A stretch of 64,000 nt of DNA from Diphasiastrum complanatum (lineage: Eukaryota; Streptophyta; Lycopodiopsida; Lycopodiales; Lycopodiaceae). The stretch spans positions 65,603,040 through 65,667,039 of the forward strand of contig CM055097.1 of the NCBI GenBank assembly GCA_029204225.1, given 5' to 3'. A program made the translations under genes and the position numbers. Below are positions 1-10,748 of the stretch, in pieces. Numbering within the stretch: the first letter of the stretch is position 1; each line of letters starts with the position of its first letter. The notes beneath the pieces are model-generated. The model searched no databases, had not been told where the DNA came from, and saw only the letters and a program-made list of their open reading frames with translations.

Positions 1-25
1 ACAAGAAGTTCTTTGTAATGGCTAT

Positions 26-360
26 GTGCTATTGATGAATCTCAATAACCATTTGTGTACCTGATAATTATTGATACATCTTTGGTGCATGATCATTTAC
101 TAGTTAGGTGCTATTGATGAATCTATAACTACCATGGTCGTTTGTTGCAAGATTACTCTTCAGTTCCTGATTATTCTAAATTCATTTTTGGTGCACGACC
201 ATTTACTCGGCTAAGTGCTACTCATGAGTTTCCAATAATCCTTTGTATATCTGATAATTGTCGATTCATTTTTGGTGCATGGCCATTCATTTGGGTAGGT
301 GCTATTGATGAATGCATAATTATCATGGTTGTCTGTTGCATGTTTAATATTTAAGAATTT
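26..360. repeat. imperfect tandem repeat, units of about 82-107 bp
   Basis: Four imperfect units begin with a GTGCTATTGATGAAT-like core at 26, 108, 215 and 299. Each unit also carries a TTTTGGTGCATGRCCATT-like stretch. Spacing is 82, 107 and 84 bp, so the array is old and diverged. No coding sense is seen. It precedes the kinase-like remnant. Confidence 0.6.
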
Positions 361-745
361 GGTGCATTTTATGACTGTGTTGCGTGAAGATTTTAAAATT
401 ATATAAATGTTTCAATTTTAACATTTTTAGTATAAGTTTTTATTTTTGTATGTAATTTAGTACATTTCAATTTTGTCTTTCATATTTCAATTACAACAGA
501 TGCTTACAATTTCATATTTCTGGTGTTATCAACTTTCTACGAATTTATAATTCGTAATAACTTAATTGTGATTCATGAGGTGGGCTTTATTACGAGGCCG
601 GGTTTGTAAATTGTTATTCTTAACTAGTAAAACAGATTTTTTATTATATGCAATTTGTTGTTTCAACAGTTGTTCTGTAATCAAATTTGTTATTGTAAAT
701 TCAATATTTTGGCAATAGTAATCGTTAAGTTTTTCCGCAGAAATT

Positions 746-1960
746 ATGGGCGACGAAAGAAAAATCCTTCTCAAATCTTTACGTACATCGGTTTGCCGAT
801 TAGTAAGTGGTTTCACAACACTGAGCTACAAGAAGTTGTTTGTAATGAGGCTCGTGTGAGAGTAGTTACAAACAAAATAATTCAAGCGGCGTGAAAAGAA
901 TATAATTCCGATAAAGAAAAAATCACAGAAAATATTTCTAGTTTTATTGGAAATGTCAATAAGTGTCTTCAAGACTTGGGAGATGAAGATAGAACTAAAT
1001 TAGAATGTTGGGACAATTTGTGGAGAGAATACAGAAAGAAAAAAATAAAAGAGCTAAACACATTGAGTCACAAATTGTGTTATAAAAAAAAATGCGATTA
1101 GAACATCAATGCCATTCACATGTGGGAGACAATTCATCAATAAAGTTTAAGAAAACAGATTTTACACGACTAGCAACGAGTGTCAGGAATTCCGAATGCA
1201 CTCTATCAGTGGGAATTCCAAATGATGCAATTGTTTGGAAAGAAAGAGTAGGATCTGGTACATTTGGATCCTGTTTTAAAATTTGAATCAGCGGAATATC
1301 TTTTTCTCTGAAGGAGTTGTTTTTGCCGCAAAGAGATACAAAGGTGAGCGGCAAAATAGATTGAAATCCTTCGTGCAAGAGGTTAATATTGATATTGCAC
1401 ACATGGGAATTGTGCAAAGTATTGGACATACACGACAACCTCCTTTGGTCTCTATGTTCCTATACTTCAATGGAGGCCTGGACGATACGATGATGAAGCT
1501 ACCAATCAAGAATGGCTCGTTCAGAAGAGCCATGGCAAATTTGCAGGGGAATGGTAAGGTAAAGAGTTCTCAAGTAGACCCTATTATATCGTTAGATGAG
1601 ATGGTCAAGATAAAATCGATTTGTGACCATGTGTGTGGCATCTCACATGCTTTCGTGCAAACAATGGCATTTGCACATAATGAATTCCTTTTACATTGCG
1701 ATTTGCACGCTGCTAATGTCATGTTCGATTTCACCAACCAATGCATTCCATAATTGGTGTTATCGATTGGGGAGTGGCAGTAAGAGTCCAATACGAATCC
1801 AAAAAATCTTGGGTGGCCAATCCGACAACCCATGCGCTTCGGCCGTGGTTAGCTCCTGAGTTGCTAAATCGCAACCATGTGTAATAAATTTATCATCTCA
1901 TTTTATAGCTTTTCGATTCAAAGACGCATATTGCAATCTTCATTCATAACATTTAGATTT
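746..1960 (+). pseudogene. protein-kinase-like gene remnant
   Basis: A recognisable protein kinase fold is spread over three frames. An ATG at 746 opens a short frame (MGDERKILLKSLR...) that soon breaks. The glycine loop GSGTFG is at 1251-1268. The ATP-lysine motif FAAKRYKG is near 1322-1345. The catalytic loop HCDLHAANV is at 1694-1720, with HCD in place of HRD. The metal-binding motif is DWG (1765-1773) in place of DFG, followed by WLAPELL near 1846-1866 (the APE motif). These motifs lie in frames 3, 2 and 1, so at least two frameshifts separate them; in-frame stops also occur. After APE a FDSKTHI-like string near 1915-1935 resembles subdomain IX. The gene is dead or needs unusual splicing. 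It lies directly upstream of Helitron-type coding remains on the same strand, so it may have been element cargo. Kinase identity is firm; subfamily and original host are unknown. Confidence 0.7.
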
Positions 1961-2100
1961 TAATACGTATTTTAATTGCCATCTTTCTTATTGCTTGGAC
2001 CATATTCATGACATCATCCATGAACCAAAAATGCTCGTTTGCTAGACAAAGAACATTGAAAAAACAAAAAGACAATTTTATACTCTTCAATAGGACGAGA

Positions 2101-2845
2101 CTAGAAATTTTAGAGATGAATAATCAATGGTCGGAAATCAGTCTGAATCTAGTGAAATGTTGTTCCACTTGTGGCAGCTCAACTTTTTCCATGCACCACA
2201 TTCCCAAAAAAAAACATATTAGAAATTGATAATATACCTCCGTACGCAATAGCCAATACATTTTTATGGAAATATACATATGGAAATGAATCTAAAAAAG
2301 CATGGTATGTCTGTAATTCGTGTGTCAAAAATAAACATAGAATATGCTACACTATTGTATTTCAATCACGTGAATATATACGAAGCATATTGGGATTAGA
2401 GCCTTTTGTAGTGCAAAATCTAGCCTTCGCTGATGTTTCAATTGAAACAAAAAGACGGTATAAATCTTTTTCAGAAGGCTGGATCACAAGAAAATCATTG
2501 CTTGATAATGCAATTGCATGTGATCTACATATTGAAAATGAGTCTGTGAAGAGAAAGTCCCTCCAAAGATTGTTAAAACAAAATTTGGAACATAATCCAT
2601 TATTTGCTCTAGCCTTCATTTCTCTACAATCTATCAATCATCTTCTCCTTGGCAATGTTGCATATGAAACTATGACTGTTGACTCCCTCCAAAAATCGTA
2701 TATTCTACTAGAAGATACAACCCCATTATCAAAGCATAATAACAAACGACATCATGATATTTATCAAGATTCAAATGTAAAACTAAGAAACAATAACATA
2801 ATTTATTCAAAACATATAGGGCTTGTAAATAATAGTCAACAATGA
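2101..2845 (+). pseudogene. Helitron-type N-terminal zinc-binding segment (frameshifted)
   Basis: Two CxxC pairs are seen: CSTC at 2161-2172 and CNSC at 2312-2323. About 170 residues follow, rich in Lys, Leu and Asn (SRYEYIRSILGLEP-like through ALAFISLQSINHLLLG). The first pair and the rest are in different frames; the switch falls at the A-run near 2209-2217. Plant and fungal Helitron proteins often carry a Cys-rich region of this kind before the Rep domain, and a Rep-like domain follows at 3040. I infer it is the N-terminal part of the same ancestral protein. The frame stops at 2845, and 2846-2950 holds no continuation that I can join. Assignment rests on position and the paired cysteines, not on a strong match. 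Confidence 0.45.
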
Positions 2846-2947
2846 CGAACCTACATTAACATTGGAAACACGCATGTTTCCTTTTTTATTTCCATTTGCT
2901 TATGGATTTTATGATGGAAATATAAGCTTCCTTGATTATGCTAGCCT

Positions 2948-4350
2948 ATGAGCAAGTTCTTTCTTTTCGATTTTTACACTATATCCTACATAATAGTCTT
3001 ATACCAAATTAGGCAAGCAATTTTAATATCAAATAGTGTTCCATCAATAGTACTACAAAAAGATATAATCAGCTTTCTCTCAAAGAATAAGAAAGCATAT
3101 GAACAACAAATATTCAGTCATGTTTTAAAATATACTCTACCACCTGAAATTCCAAACACACCATCTTGGCATAGACGCAAATTAAAAGATCTCTTAACAA
3201 TGGTTGAACACTGGGGACTCCCCCAATTTTTTTTAACATTGACTGCAGACGAAAATTCAGAGACGAGATGGTTTGAAATCACTGAAATAGAGAAGATTGC
3301 ACAACAAATAAACATGGATTTTGATTGGCGAAATTGTTTGATTGAGTGCACGATGCTATTTGTGGCCCGATTGGAAAGATTCATAAAAGAATATCTGCTT
3401 TCAAAGCACTTCTTGTTAAAAAGAATCAAACACCATGTCATTCGATATGAGATCCAAAACAGAGGACCAGTTCATGTGCATATCATGTTTTGGATTGAAG
3501 ATAAAGATGTGGAAACAATTTCAAATGAAATCGTTGCATGCATTCCAACAAAATGGAATGACCAATTGCACAAATTTGATGAGCCTATTAATGAATTTGA
3601 TAGAGACCTATACAATTTGGATGTTAAAAAACAGATCCATTATTGTCGAAAAAACTGTAGAATAAAAGGCAACAGAAAAAATCCATGCAAATATGGATTT
3701 CCATTTCAAACATCTTCATCACCAACACATGTAAGTTCCGAAAATAGAAATTGGATATATTATCGACCTAGACATGAAGATAGGAATGTAGTACCATATC
3801 ATCCAAGTATACTTTTTCTTTGGAAAGAGCACATGAACTTACAAAGGATTAGCAACACAAATTGGTCATATTACATTCTAAAATATGCTATGAACTATGA
3901 ACCATCTAGACATTTGAATCTGAAAATGGAAGATGCAAAACGTATAGGATTGGAACACATGCAACATGTTAAAACTAATTGCAGCATCAATCTTAACAAA
4001 GCCAACAAGCCACCTGAAATAACATTTGCTTGTTTGAAAATTCCTATGATAAAAAAAAGCGAGCTGTTCATTATGTTAATAGTTCTCCTCCAAATCTTAG
4101 ATGTAGATATGTGAGACATCGATGTTCCATCTAATTAATGTTTACACATACAGACTTGTAGAATTGGAAAATTTAACATTCTATAGTATGTACGATGTAG
4201 AAAAAAAATTAAAAGTCAATACTCCTTCAGCGAGAAATCTTTACTTCGGCTACAAGATTCCAATCGATGATTGGAAAGACATGAGTCATGCCGAACTGAA
4301 CACAATCACAATGGATTTGAAAAAAAAATTGGGCCACTTGTCAGATTGAC
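2948..4350 (+). pseudogene. Helitron Rep-like (HUH) domain, no helicase
   Basis: The frame 2948-4114 encodes a Helitron_like_N type domain. Diagnostic pieces are GLPQFFLTLTADENS near 3220, the metal-binding HxH motif in GPVHVHIMFW (His codons 3473-3481), a Cys-rich CRKNCRIKGNRKNPCKYGFPF stretch in two parts near 3650-3710, YHPSILFLWKEHMNLQ near 3800, and YYILKYAMNYEPS near 3868, which supplies the catalytic Tyr region. The domain then reads into PPEITFACLKIPMI, the usual post-Rep segment. After the stop at 4114 a second frame (4122-4350) carries LENLTFYSMYD-like text that also fits the region after Rep. Rep nicks and joins DNA in rolling-circle transposition. The PIF1-type helicase domain that normally follows is absent; a GIY-YIG-like segment comes next instead. 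The first 30 residues or so before position 3040 look like read-through. Confidence 0.7.
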
Positions 4351-4437
4351 GGTACGAAGCTAACAGATGGCCCGATTCGAATTGACACGGTTTTGGAGAT
4401 TCTCGAAGGCGAAGTTTCTGCAATGATCACTAACCCA

Positions 4438-4996
4438 GTAAGTATGTGTTGCCATCTACATTTCCATATGCGTGATTATAAGTAACTCATTACATATTAA
4501 TACAAAATTTCTTGCGGGAAGAAACTTCTCGATCGACATTGCCATCTGCATCCAGTACGCGCAGGTGAATTTGAACCATGCAATGATCTTCTTCTTCATT
4601 TATAAACTTTCTGTTAAACTAATACGATTTTCGGTTGCAGGAAACAACATCAACAAAAAAATGTCCAAGATCAAATATTCAATCTACAAAATATAATGCA
4701 AAAAAGCCCATGGTGTCTACATCGGCCAAACATGCAATCTACGACGCCGATTGCAACAGCATGCAAGGCTACCACCCAAAAAAATGAGAAAATGCTCTTC
4801 TATGGACCGATTTTTTTATGAGCAGTTTCATGTTCAAGTTTTAGATGTTGTTGAAGATAGAAAAATAGCTAACAAAATCGAAAAGTTTTATGTTCGACAT
4901 TACAAATCAACAAGCGAGTCTGGATACAATAAACTAAGATGTAATCCTGTAAATTCAAAGGCAGACTGGTATTTAAAGAGATGCAAGCTCCTATAA
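4438..4996 (+). pseudogene. GIY-YIG endonuclease-like segment with splice-like signals
   Basis: The frame ending at 4996 reads KKAHGVYIGQTCNLRRRLQQ from about 4700, then about 75 residues ending WYLKRCKLL. GVYIGQT followed by basic NLRRRLQQH is the YIG half of a GIY-YIG nuclease domain. The same frame upstream gives SKIKYSIYKI, the GIY half, broken by one TAA at 4694-4696. A GTAAGT donor-like site at 4438 and a GGTTGCAG acceptor-like site ending at 4640 suggest an intron, joining the end of the Rep-like region to this domain. GIY-YIG nucleases cut DNA in mobile introns, Penelope-like retroelements and repair enzymes. No reverse transcriptase of Penelope type is near. The alternative is an unrelated neighbouring gene fragment. 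Domain call is fairly safe; fusion to the Rep-like protein is inference. Confidence 0.6.
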
Positions 4997-5040
4997 TTCT
5001 ATTCATAATACATTTCTCACATGCCTTTGGTGTATGCCTG

Positions 5041-5190
5041 CCAATTAAGCTTTTGGCTTGTTAATTTCAAATTTTTCTTTGTTCTTACGCTATATGTTAC
5101 AACAACTTGGTTTCTTTGCCAATTAAGCTTTTGGCTTGTTAATTTCAAATTTTTCTTTGTTCTTAAGCTATATGTTATAACAACTTCTTG
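5041..5190. repeat. two-copy tandem repeat, 78-bp period
   Basis: CCAATTAAGCTTTTGGCTTG begins at 5041 and again at 5119. The copies match closely through TATATGTTA(C/T)AACAACTT. The few differences indicate a fairly recent local duplication. The rest of 5191-5519 holds no feature I can name. Confidence 0.85.
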
Positions 5191-5519
5191 CAAATTGTAA
5201 TTCTAACAACTTTAGATACAATTTTTTTAAGCTTTCAACGTTCTTGATTTTTGTTGCGACTCTTACAAATAAGTCAATAGCCTCATTTTCTGCAACTCAA
5301 TGCAAGGTTAGAATTGCGTAGCTAGTTGACTCTATATTGTTGGGTTTGTCAATCTCAGCAGGGTGTGTGGGTCAAGCTGTTAACTATGGCCGACCAGGCG
5401 TAAGCTCAATTCCCAACCGCTGCTAAGTGACGTCTTTGGGTATTACCCCTTCCTTGGCATTGCCCAACTAGCTTTGCTACATATTGTATATGTTGTACAT
5501 GTAACATAAGTCCTCTCTT

Positions 5520-5520
5520 T

Positions 5521-5546
<26 letters not shown>
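5520..5546. repeat. (CT)n tract upstream of TFIIE beta
   Basis: A CT run of about 27 bp lies 214 bp before the TFIIE beta start codon, in the likely promoter or 5' leader. Plant BPC/GAGA-binding factors bind such GA/CT runs, but a regulatory role here is only possible. Confidence 0.7.
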
Positions 5547-5551
<5 letters not shown>

Positions 5552-5759
5552 CCGACAATTCCAACTTTCAAACACCATAAATCCGCCATGGCTGTTGCAA
5601 TGGCGATGGAAGGCGAATGAGCGCCTCCCGACTATAGCGTCCCTGCGCCATTTTCGTGCAGCGCAAGTACGCACTGATGTTGTGAAGAAGCAAGCCCAAT
5701 TCTGAAGTAGTTTAATTTTTGTGCTGCGTACAGTTAGGAGAGAATCAGCGGCAGCAGCT

Positions 5760-7301
5760 ATGGCAGCCCTTCAGCAGAAATTAGAGAGGTTCAACAAGCA
5801 GCAGGAGAAGCTACAGGCGACCCTAGCCAAAACAGCAGTTCGTCCGGCTCCTCCCCCCCAATCCAACAAGAAGCAGCAGCAGAGTAAAGCACCTCCGGCT
5901 GCTGGCCAACAAGGGCCTTTGACACCGCAGGTGCCTCTGGCACAGCGGTTCAGCTTTGCTAATGACAAAGAAAAGTTGCAGCAGATAGCTACCATAAGGA
6001 GAGCGCCAGTTGGTGCGCAGATCAAGCGAGTATTGGACCTTCTGCTGGAGGTAGGGTTTGGTTTTTAGTTAGGTTATGCTCAGATCTTTTTCTTTTTTAT
6101 GCATAGTTTGATAAAGATGATGTTCTACTCACTTTGAAAAAGGTGTGTTCGAATATCATGTTGGAGATAGGGTTTGGTTTCCTAGATCTTTCTTTGTTTA
6201 TGCCTAATTTGATGAAGATGTTCTACTCACTGTGAAGAATTTGTGCCCGAATTTATTTCAGAAAGTGATCCTTGTATTTTTTGCAGACACGCCAGGCTCT
6301 TTTGCCGGAAGAAATCAACGAAGTATGCTTCGTTGACGTGAAAGGCCATAAAGAGGTTTTTGAAAGTCTGAAAAACAACGTAAAGGTTGCATTTGATGGC
6401 CAAAGGTTCTCTTATAAGGTCTCTATTCTTTCTTATGCTTCTTTGTTGTGATTACCATCCTTCCTCGGCATCAAACATGCGAAATTGTATCAAAATGCAA
6501 CAAAAGGCTCTGTTTTCCTCTCTTTCATTATATATCTTGAACCCTGTGTATTTTGCATTGTATGGGCCTGACAAGCTAACACGTTGAAACTAATTTTAAG
6601 AAAGCTGTTCTTGATCTTTTGCAGTCTAAACATGACTTGAAGAATAAGCAGGAACTCCTTGTGTTGATTCGAAAAGTACCTGAAGGGATACCAATGGGTG
6701 ATCTGAAAGACTCCTACCTTGGAGTTGCCTCTGACATTCAGGTGCCTTGCCAGCTTGTTCCATGAAGGCTTCATTGCAGTGCATTCAGAAACACCATTTC
6801 ATTGAATAGATTCTGTTTATTTATGTTGTGTTTGCATCTCTCTTCGAGATGAAATGTCTTTTTTTGTTTGGAGTCAGCACTTGCAGTGATGATTACATAA
6901 TTGTTGTTACAAGTGGGTGGTGCTTGCCGCCAGTGGGATTTGAAGCTTACTTCTAATTTTTTTTATCCCAGGAACTGAAAGCCAGTGGAGATATCTGGGT
7001 GCTTATGAACAGTGATTCACAGGAAGATGTCGTTTATCCAAATGACCCCAAAATCAAGATTAAGGTGGATGAAGATGTCAAGCAAGCATTCAGAAGAATT
7101 GAGATGCCCAGGGAATTTGTGGATGTGGAAAGGGATTTACAGAAATCAGGCATGAAGCCGGCATCAAATTCAGCTCGAAAACAAGAGATGGCTAGAGTTC
7201 TTGGACTGAGTCAAAAACCTAAGCCAAAAAAGCGACGAGAGTCCAAGCGCACAAAATACACTAATGCACATCTGCCTGAGCTGTTTCAAATGGGTCTATG
7301 A
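5760..7301 (+). CDS. TFIIEB: transcription initiation factor TFIIE beta subunit, four exons
   Basis: Exons 5760-6050, 6287-6418, 6625-6741 and 6972-7301 all join in phase 0 with GT-AG borders and give 289 residues, close to the usual plant TFIIE beta length. Introns are 236, 206 and 230 bp. The protein begins MAALQQKLERFNKQQ with a helical, Gln/Lys-rich start, then a Pro/Gln-rich linker. A first winged-helix region covers about residues 75-140 (VGAQIKRVLDLL...EEINEVCFVDV). A second covers about 145-200 (LKNKQELLVLIRKVPEGIP, then DIWVLMNSDSQED). The tail is basic (KPKPKKRRESKR) and ends HLPELFQMGL. TFIIE beta pairs with TFIIE alpha, recruits TFIIH and helps open promoter DNA for RNA polymerase II in the nucleus. 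I chose the ATG at 5760 because it is the first ATG in frame; an upstream in-frame stretch from 5721 has only GTG. No damage is seen, so the gene looks functional. Confidence 0.93.
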
Positions 7302-8786
7302 ATGAGATTATCACCTTGAAGTAGGCAATATTTAGTATCAGTCTGTGATTTCCTCTCTGGGCAAATCAGCTTTGTTAGGGAAAGATGCTATTCTTTCTTG
7401 GAACTAGATTCAATGTGTTCTCTGATGTGGGCCTTGATTAGCTTTTTGTTATCATTCCATATGGAGGAAGAAGACCCTTATAGAATCTCCCTCCTCAAAT
7501 ACAAGCTCACCGAGGATTAGAAAAGAATGATGATATGCCATCCATTCATTGCTTTATCTGGTCATTGCAGATTTGATCATTGAGGGACATTTATGTCAAC
7601 TATAGGTTGGGAAGTTTTATTTTTTCAATCTTGCATCCTTGGCAATTGTAGCTGGGAGATGGACTTGAAGAACGAGCATGTAACTATGGACCTTGGCTTT
7701 GAACCAGATGCTTGAGTGCTGGTGGTAATGACATGTTCATTCCATATCCCACTCTGCTCTTATAGAATTGCATCAAGCATCTCTAACCATCTTCCATAGT
7801 GCAATCGCCAGTTTTTACTTCTCTTATATATTTACTTCTTCTTAGGCTTTGACATCTTTTGAGTCTAACCCTTAGATATCTATGTTATTTACATAGTTCG
7901 ATTGCGTACATCAAGTTTCATGGTGCATCCCACTTTTTAACGTGGAGGTGAGCTCTCAAGCTGTAAGGCTGTTGAATATTTTTTTGCTCTTAACAAGTGG
8001 AGCTAGTTCTAACATAGACAGAACACGAGGATATGTCCTCACTCACATGCCTATGACTCTTCCAAAATTGCTGAGGACAAAAAAGCACATTCTCAAGCTT
8101 ATCATTTGGGTTGTACAAAGGAATGTGCGATATAGGTTTTTCAGCAGTATGACAAGCATATGTTTCATACAAAGTTGCAATTTTGTGGGCGAATGTCTTG
8201 TTATCTTCTTGCTTCTAGCTTTGCTTCATTGCTATTGCTATTAGTTTGGGATTTGGCACATGACATAATATTTGACTCTTTGGATGCTATTATCACGGTT
8301 GATTGATGGGGTTGGTGGACCCTAATGAATGTACCATGTTATATGCTTTTAAGGCTAGTATATGAGGTCATTTGTCTAGTTGCGATCCTCCATATTGCAA
8401 TATCATGGTGAGCATTGCTAGTCACAGTTTTGGATTTCTTTTCATTTTGATTATTCTTGAGTAATTATTTGATTTCACACTTGAGTCTAGCTTCTCTGGG
8501 CTATTCTTTCACTGCCACGCAAATTATTGTGGTGCATGTAACATGAATTCCTGGACCCTACTAAAACTACGTTGTGTACTTTGTTTTTATCATATTATCT
8601 TAGGCTTAAAGTAAAAAGCCATGTTTCTAGCAATGGCCCTTCATATTGGGATCCCTTTTCATTTGGATTATTCCGGAGCAGCTAGAAGGTTTCATGGCTC
8701 TTTTGGCTATCTTATCATTGCCATCTAATTCTTGTCAAGAGGTTTGGTGTTTATGCAAAAGCTTTTCATCTCAATCCATTGTTTAG
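7302..8786. other. downstream flank of TFIIE beta, no gene seen
   Basis: The first few hundred bases are the likely 3' UTR of the TFIIE beta gene. No further exon, RNA gene or element boundary could be supported. Two loosely similar stretches near 8430-8515 and 8650-8735 may be diverged repeat DNA. Confidence 0.5.
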
Positions 8787-9040
8787 GTGTTTGACAGGGA
8801 TTCTCATTTTACTGGCAATTTTTGGACTACAGTATTTGAGAAGTTAGAGGTGCAGTTGGGAATGAGTAGTTCTGATCATCCTGAAACAGATGGGTAGACT
8901 GAGAGAGTTAATTAAACCTTGGAAGACATGCTTAAGGCGTATGTGAGTGAAAGGCGAACACAATGGGAACGTTACCTACCATTGTTGGAGTTTGCCTATA
9001 ATGACAAAAGGAATGCATCTACGAATGTTCTTTGCCATTC
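8787..9040 (+). pseudogene. Ty3/gypsy (chromovirus-type) integrase fragment
   Basis: From 8787 the frame reads VFDRDSHFTGNFWTTVFEKL, then SSSDHPETDG, TERVN and TLEDMLKAYVSERRTQWERY. It ends LPLLEFAYND near 9005. This is the integrase core of a chromovirus: the second catalytic Asp lies in DRDSHF and the Glu in TERVN. Two in-frame stops (TAG after ETDG, TAA after ERVN) show decay. Reverse transcriptase is missing upstream. A purine-rich tract and LTR-like block follow from 9759 in the same direction, so this could be the 3' part of one old element. Confidence 0.8.
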
Positions 9041-9758
9041 ATTTTATTTGGTTTTTTCATTCTCTCAAACCTAATATTTCAAATATAGTGCTAGTTTCCC
9101 TTTGTGATTGTGGTCATGTGGAGTCCAGCTTTTTAGATTTTAGGAGTAGACTCAGTTGGTACAATGATATTGTCATTGGTTCTTAAAACTCCAGTTGATC
9201 TTTGACATTTTTTTGCTAACATGACATTTTATTGCATACAAATCATATAGTACAATGTATACGCGGACATAAAGAAGCTAAAGGTAATGGGATGATGATA
9301 ATAGGGAGAACAATGTATTGAATCAATACAATGTGACCACGTAAGGAGGCTCTTTAAGTCACAATATTTGACGAAAGTGGAATGGCTTAAGAGCACGTTC
9401 AATAACTAACAATAAGAGCACATCCATGAAAAATCTTGGGATACAAAGCTATATAAATGTACACCAAGAAGTTGAGCTAGCAAAAATGCCAAGCAAAATG
9501 ATATAATGGGCATGTAGCTATCTGCAAAAGTTTATTCCATAGCTTCTAGAGGCAAGGCAAGGTCACACAACAATGAGAAAGGGATAACCAAAGTTGAAAT
9601 AAGAAAGGAAAAAAAAAAAGGCATAAGAATGACTCATTTTCTTGGGAATATAAAGTGCAAACTCTATCTATCAAAAAGGTTGATCCATTTAAAGGGCAAC
9701 GGTACAACTTAAATAACAAATATGTAGGCATAATTTATGTCTTTAGTTTATGACAATT

Positions 9759-10498
9759 GGAAGGAGGAATATTCTTAGGCCCATTTGTTATTTGAGTACA
9801 ATATAAGTGACAATGGCACCTCCATAGTCGTACTATGTTTGCCATGTCATGTGTTGCATGTAATTAGCCCATGAGCTTACTAAGGAACTAGTACGTTGCT
9901 CGCCCAAGTGGGCGGGCGGCCAGAATTTTTTGCTACGTGAGAAGAGGGAGAGGGAAATAAATTTTAAAAAAAAGGGTCTCGAGTAGCGCTCACGTTGCCC
10001 ACCGTCACACGTGAGCGCTGCTCGTGAAACACTATTATTTTAATATATATATATATTGCCAAATATAGCCATGGAGCTAAATTAGACTAGAACTAATCCA
10101 TAGGACAGTTAATAAAGTGGCTCGAACAACCTCGCGATATTTGTGAATAGCGGACTTGTAATAATGGTTGTAAGGCCCAAATTAGCCAAATAAGGCCCCA
10201 AACTTATAATAGAGGCACAAATTATCACTATAAATAGCTGAGGGTGGTTCATGTGCCTACAATCACATGAGAGCTCAGATCATGCTCTAGCAACAGGCCC
10301 TATCTTGTGAATAATCTTTAATCATGAATAATGATACCTTACTTTGTCTTTTTTGGTGAAGGTTTGCTACCTTTGTCTAGTTTCTTGGTTTTTGACTAGT
10401 TTTCTTGATTTCGTGCATTTTCATTGTAATTTGATGTTTATGAATGGATTAGATGTTTTAATGCTAAGGTTGGCACATGACAATTTTGGTATCAGAGC
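9759..10498 (+). mobile_element. LTR-like block with purine tract upstream and primer site downstream
   Basis: A purine tract GGAAGGAGGA lies at 9759-9768. A TATA-type CTATAAATAG lies near 10229. The block ends near 10482 in CACATGACA. Four bases later TGGTATCAGAGC (10487-10498) is a perfect copy of the tRNA-iMet primer binding site used by copia and chromovirus elements. The left boundary is not sharp; candidates run from 9770 to 9786. Having a purine tract on one side and a primer site on the other is the pattern of an LTR shared by two tandem elements. Confidence 0.5.
9981..10023. repeat. GC-rich hairpin inside the LTR-like block
   Basis: Arms GAGTAGCGCTCACGT (9981-9995) and ACGTGAGCGCTGCTC (10009-10023) pair at 14 of 15 positions around a 13-base loop. 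It may act as an RNA 3'-end or packaging structure of the element, or be chance in a GC-rich patch. Confidence 0.7.
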
Positions 10499-10748
10499 AT
10501 TAGATCCTTTCCCCATCAGATTTGGTGGTTTTCTTTGAGTTTTGGTGGTTCTTTCTTGACTAGTTTTTTGTTTTTCAGTTTTCAACATGTTTTGATTCAA
10601 TTTTTGACCCATATTTTTTTTTTTTCATTTTTATTGTGTGATTTCTTCTTGTAGGTCAGTAGATCTTTCTTTAACTTCTTGGAGATACTGAGATTTTATG
10701 ATTTGGAGCTATAATGACCAAGTTATGGCCATTTTAGTGATTTCTTTC

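Noticed and set aside
4690-4996. Penelope-like retroelement
   Set aside because: A GIY-YIG domain is present, but no Penelope-type reverse transcriptase lies nearby; the neighbour is a Helitron Rep-like domain.
5721-5759. Longer N-terminus of TFIIE beta starting at 5721
   Set aside because: The codon there is GTG; the first in-frame ATG is at 5760 and gives a normal length.
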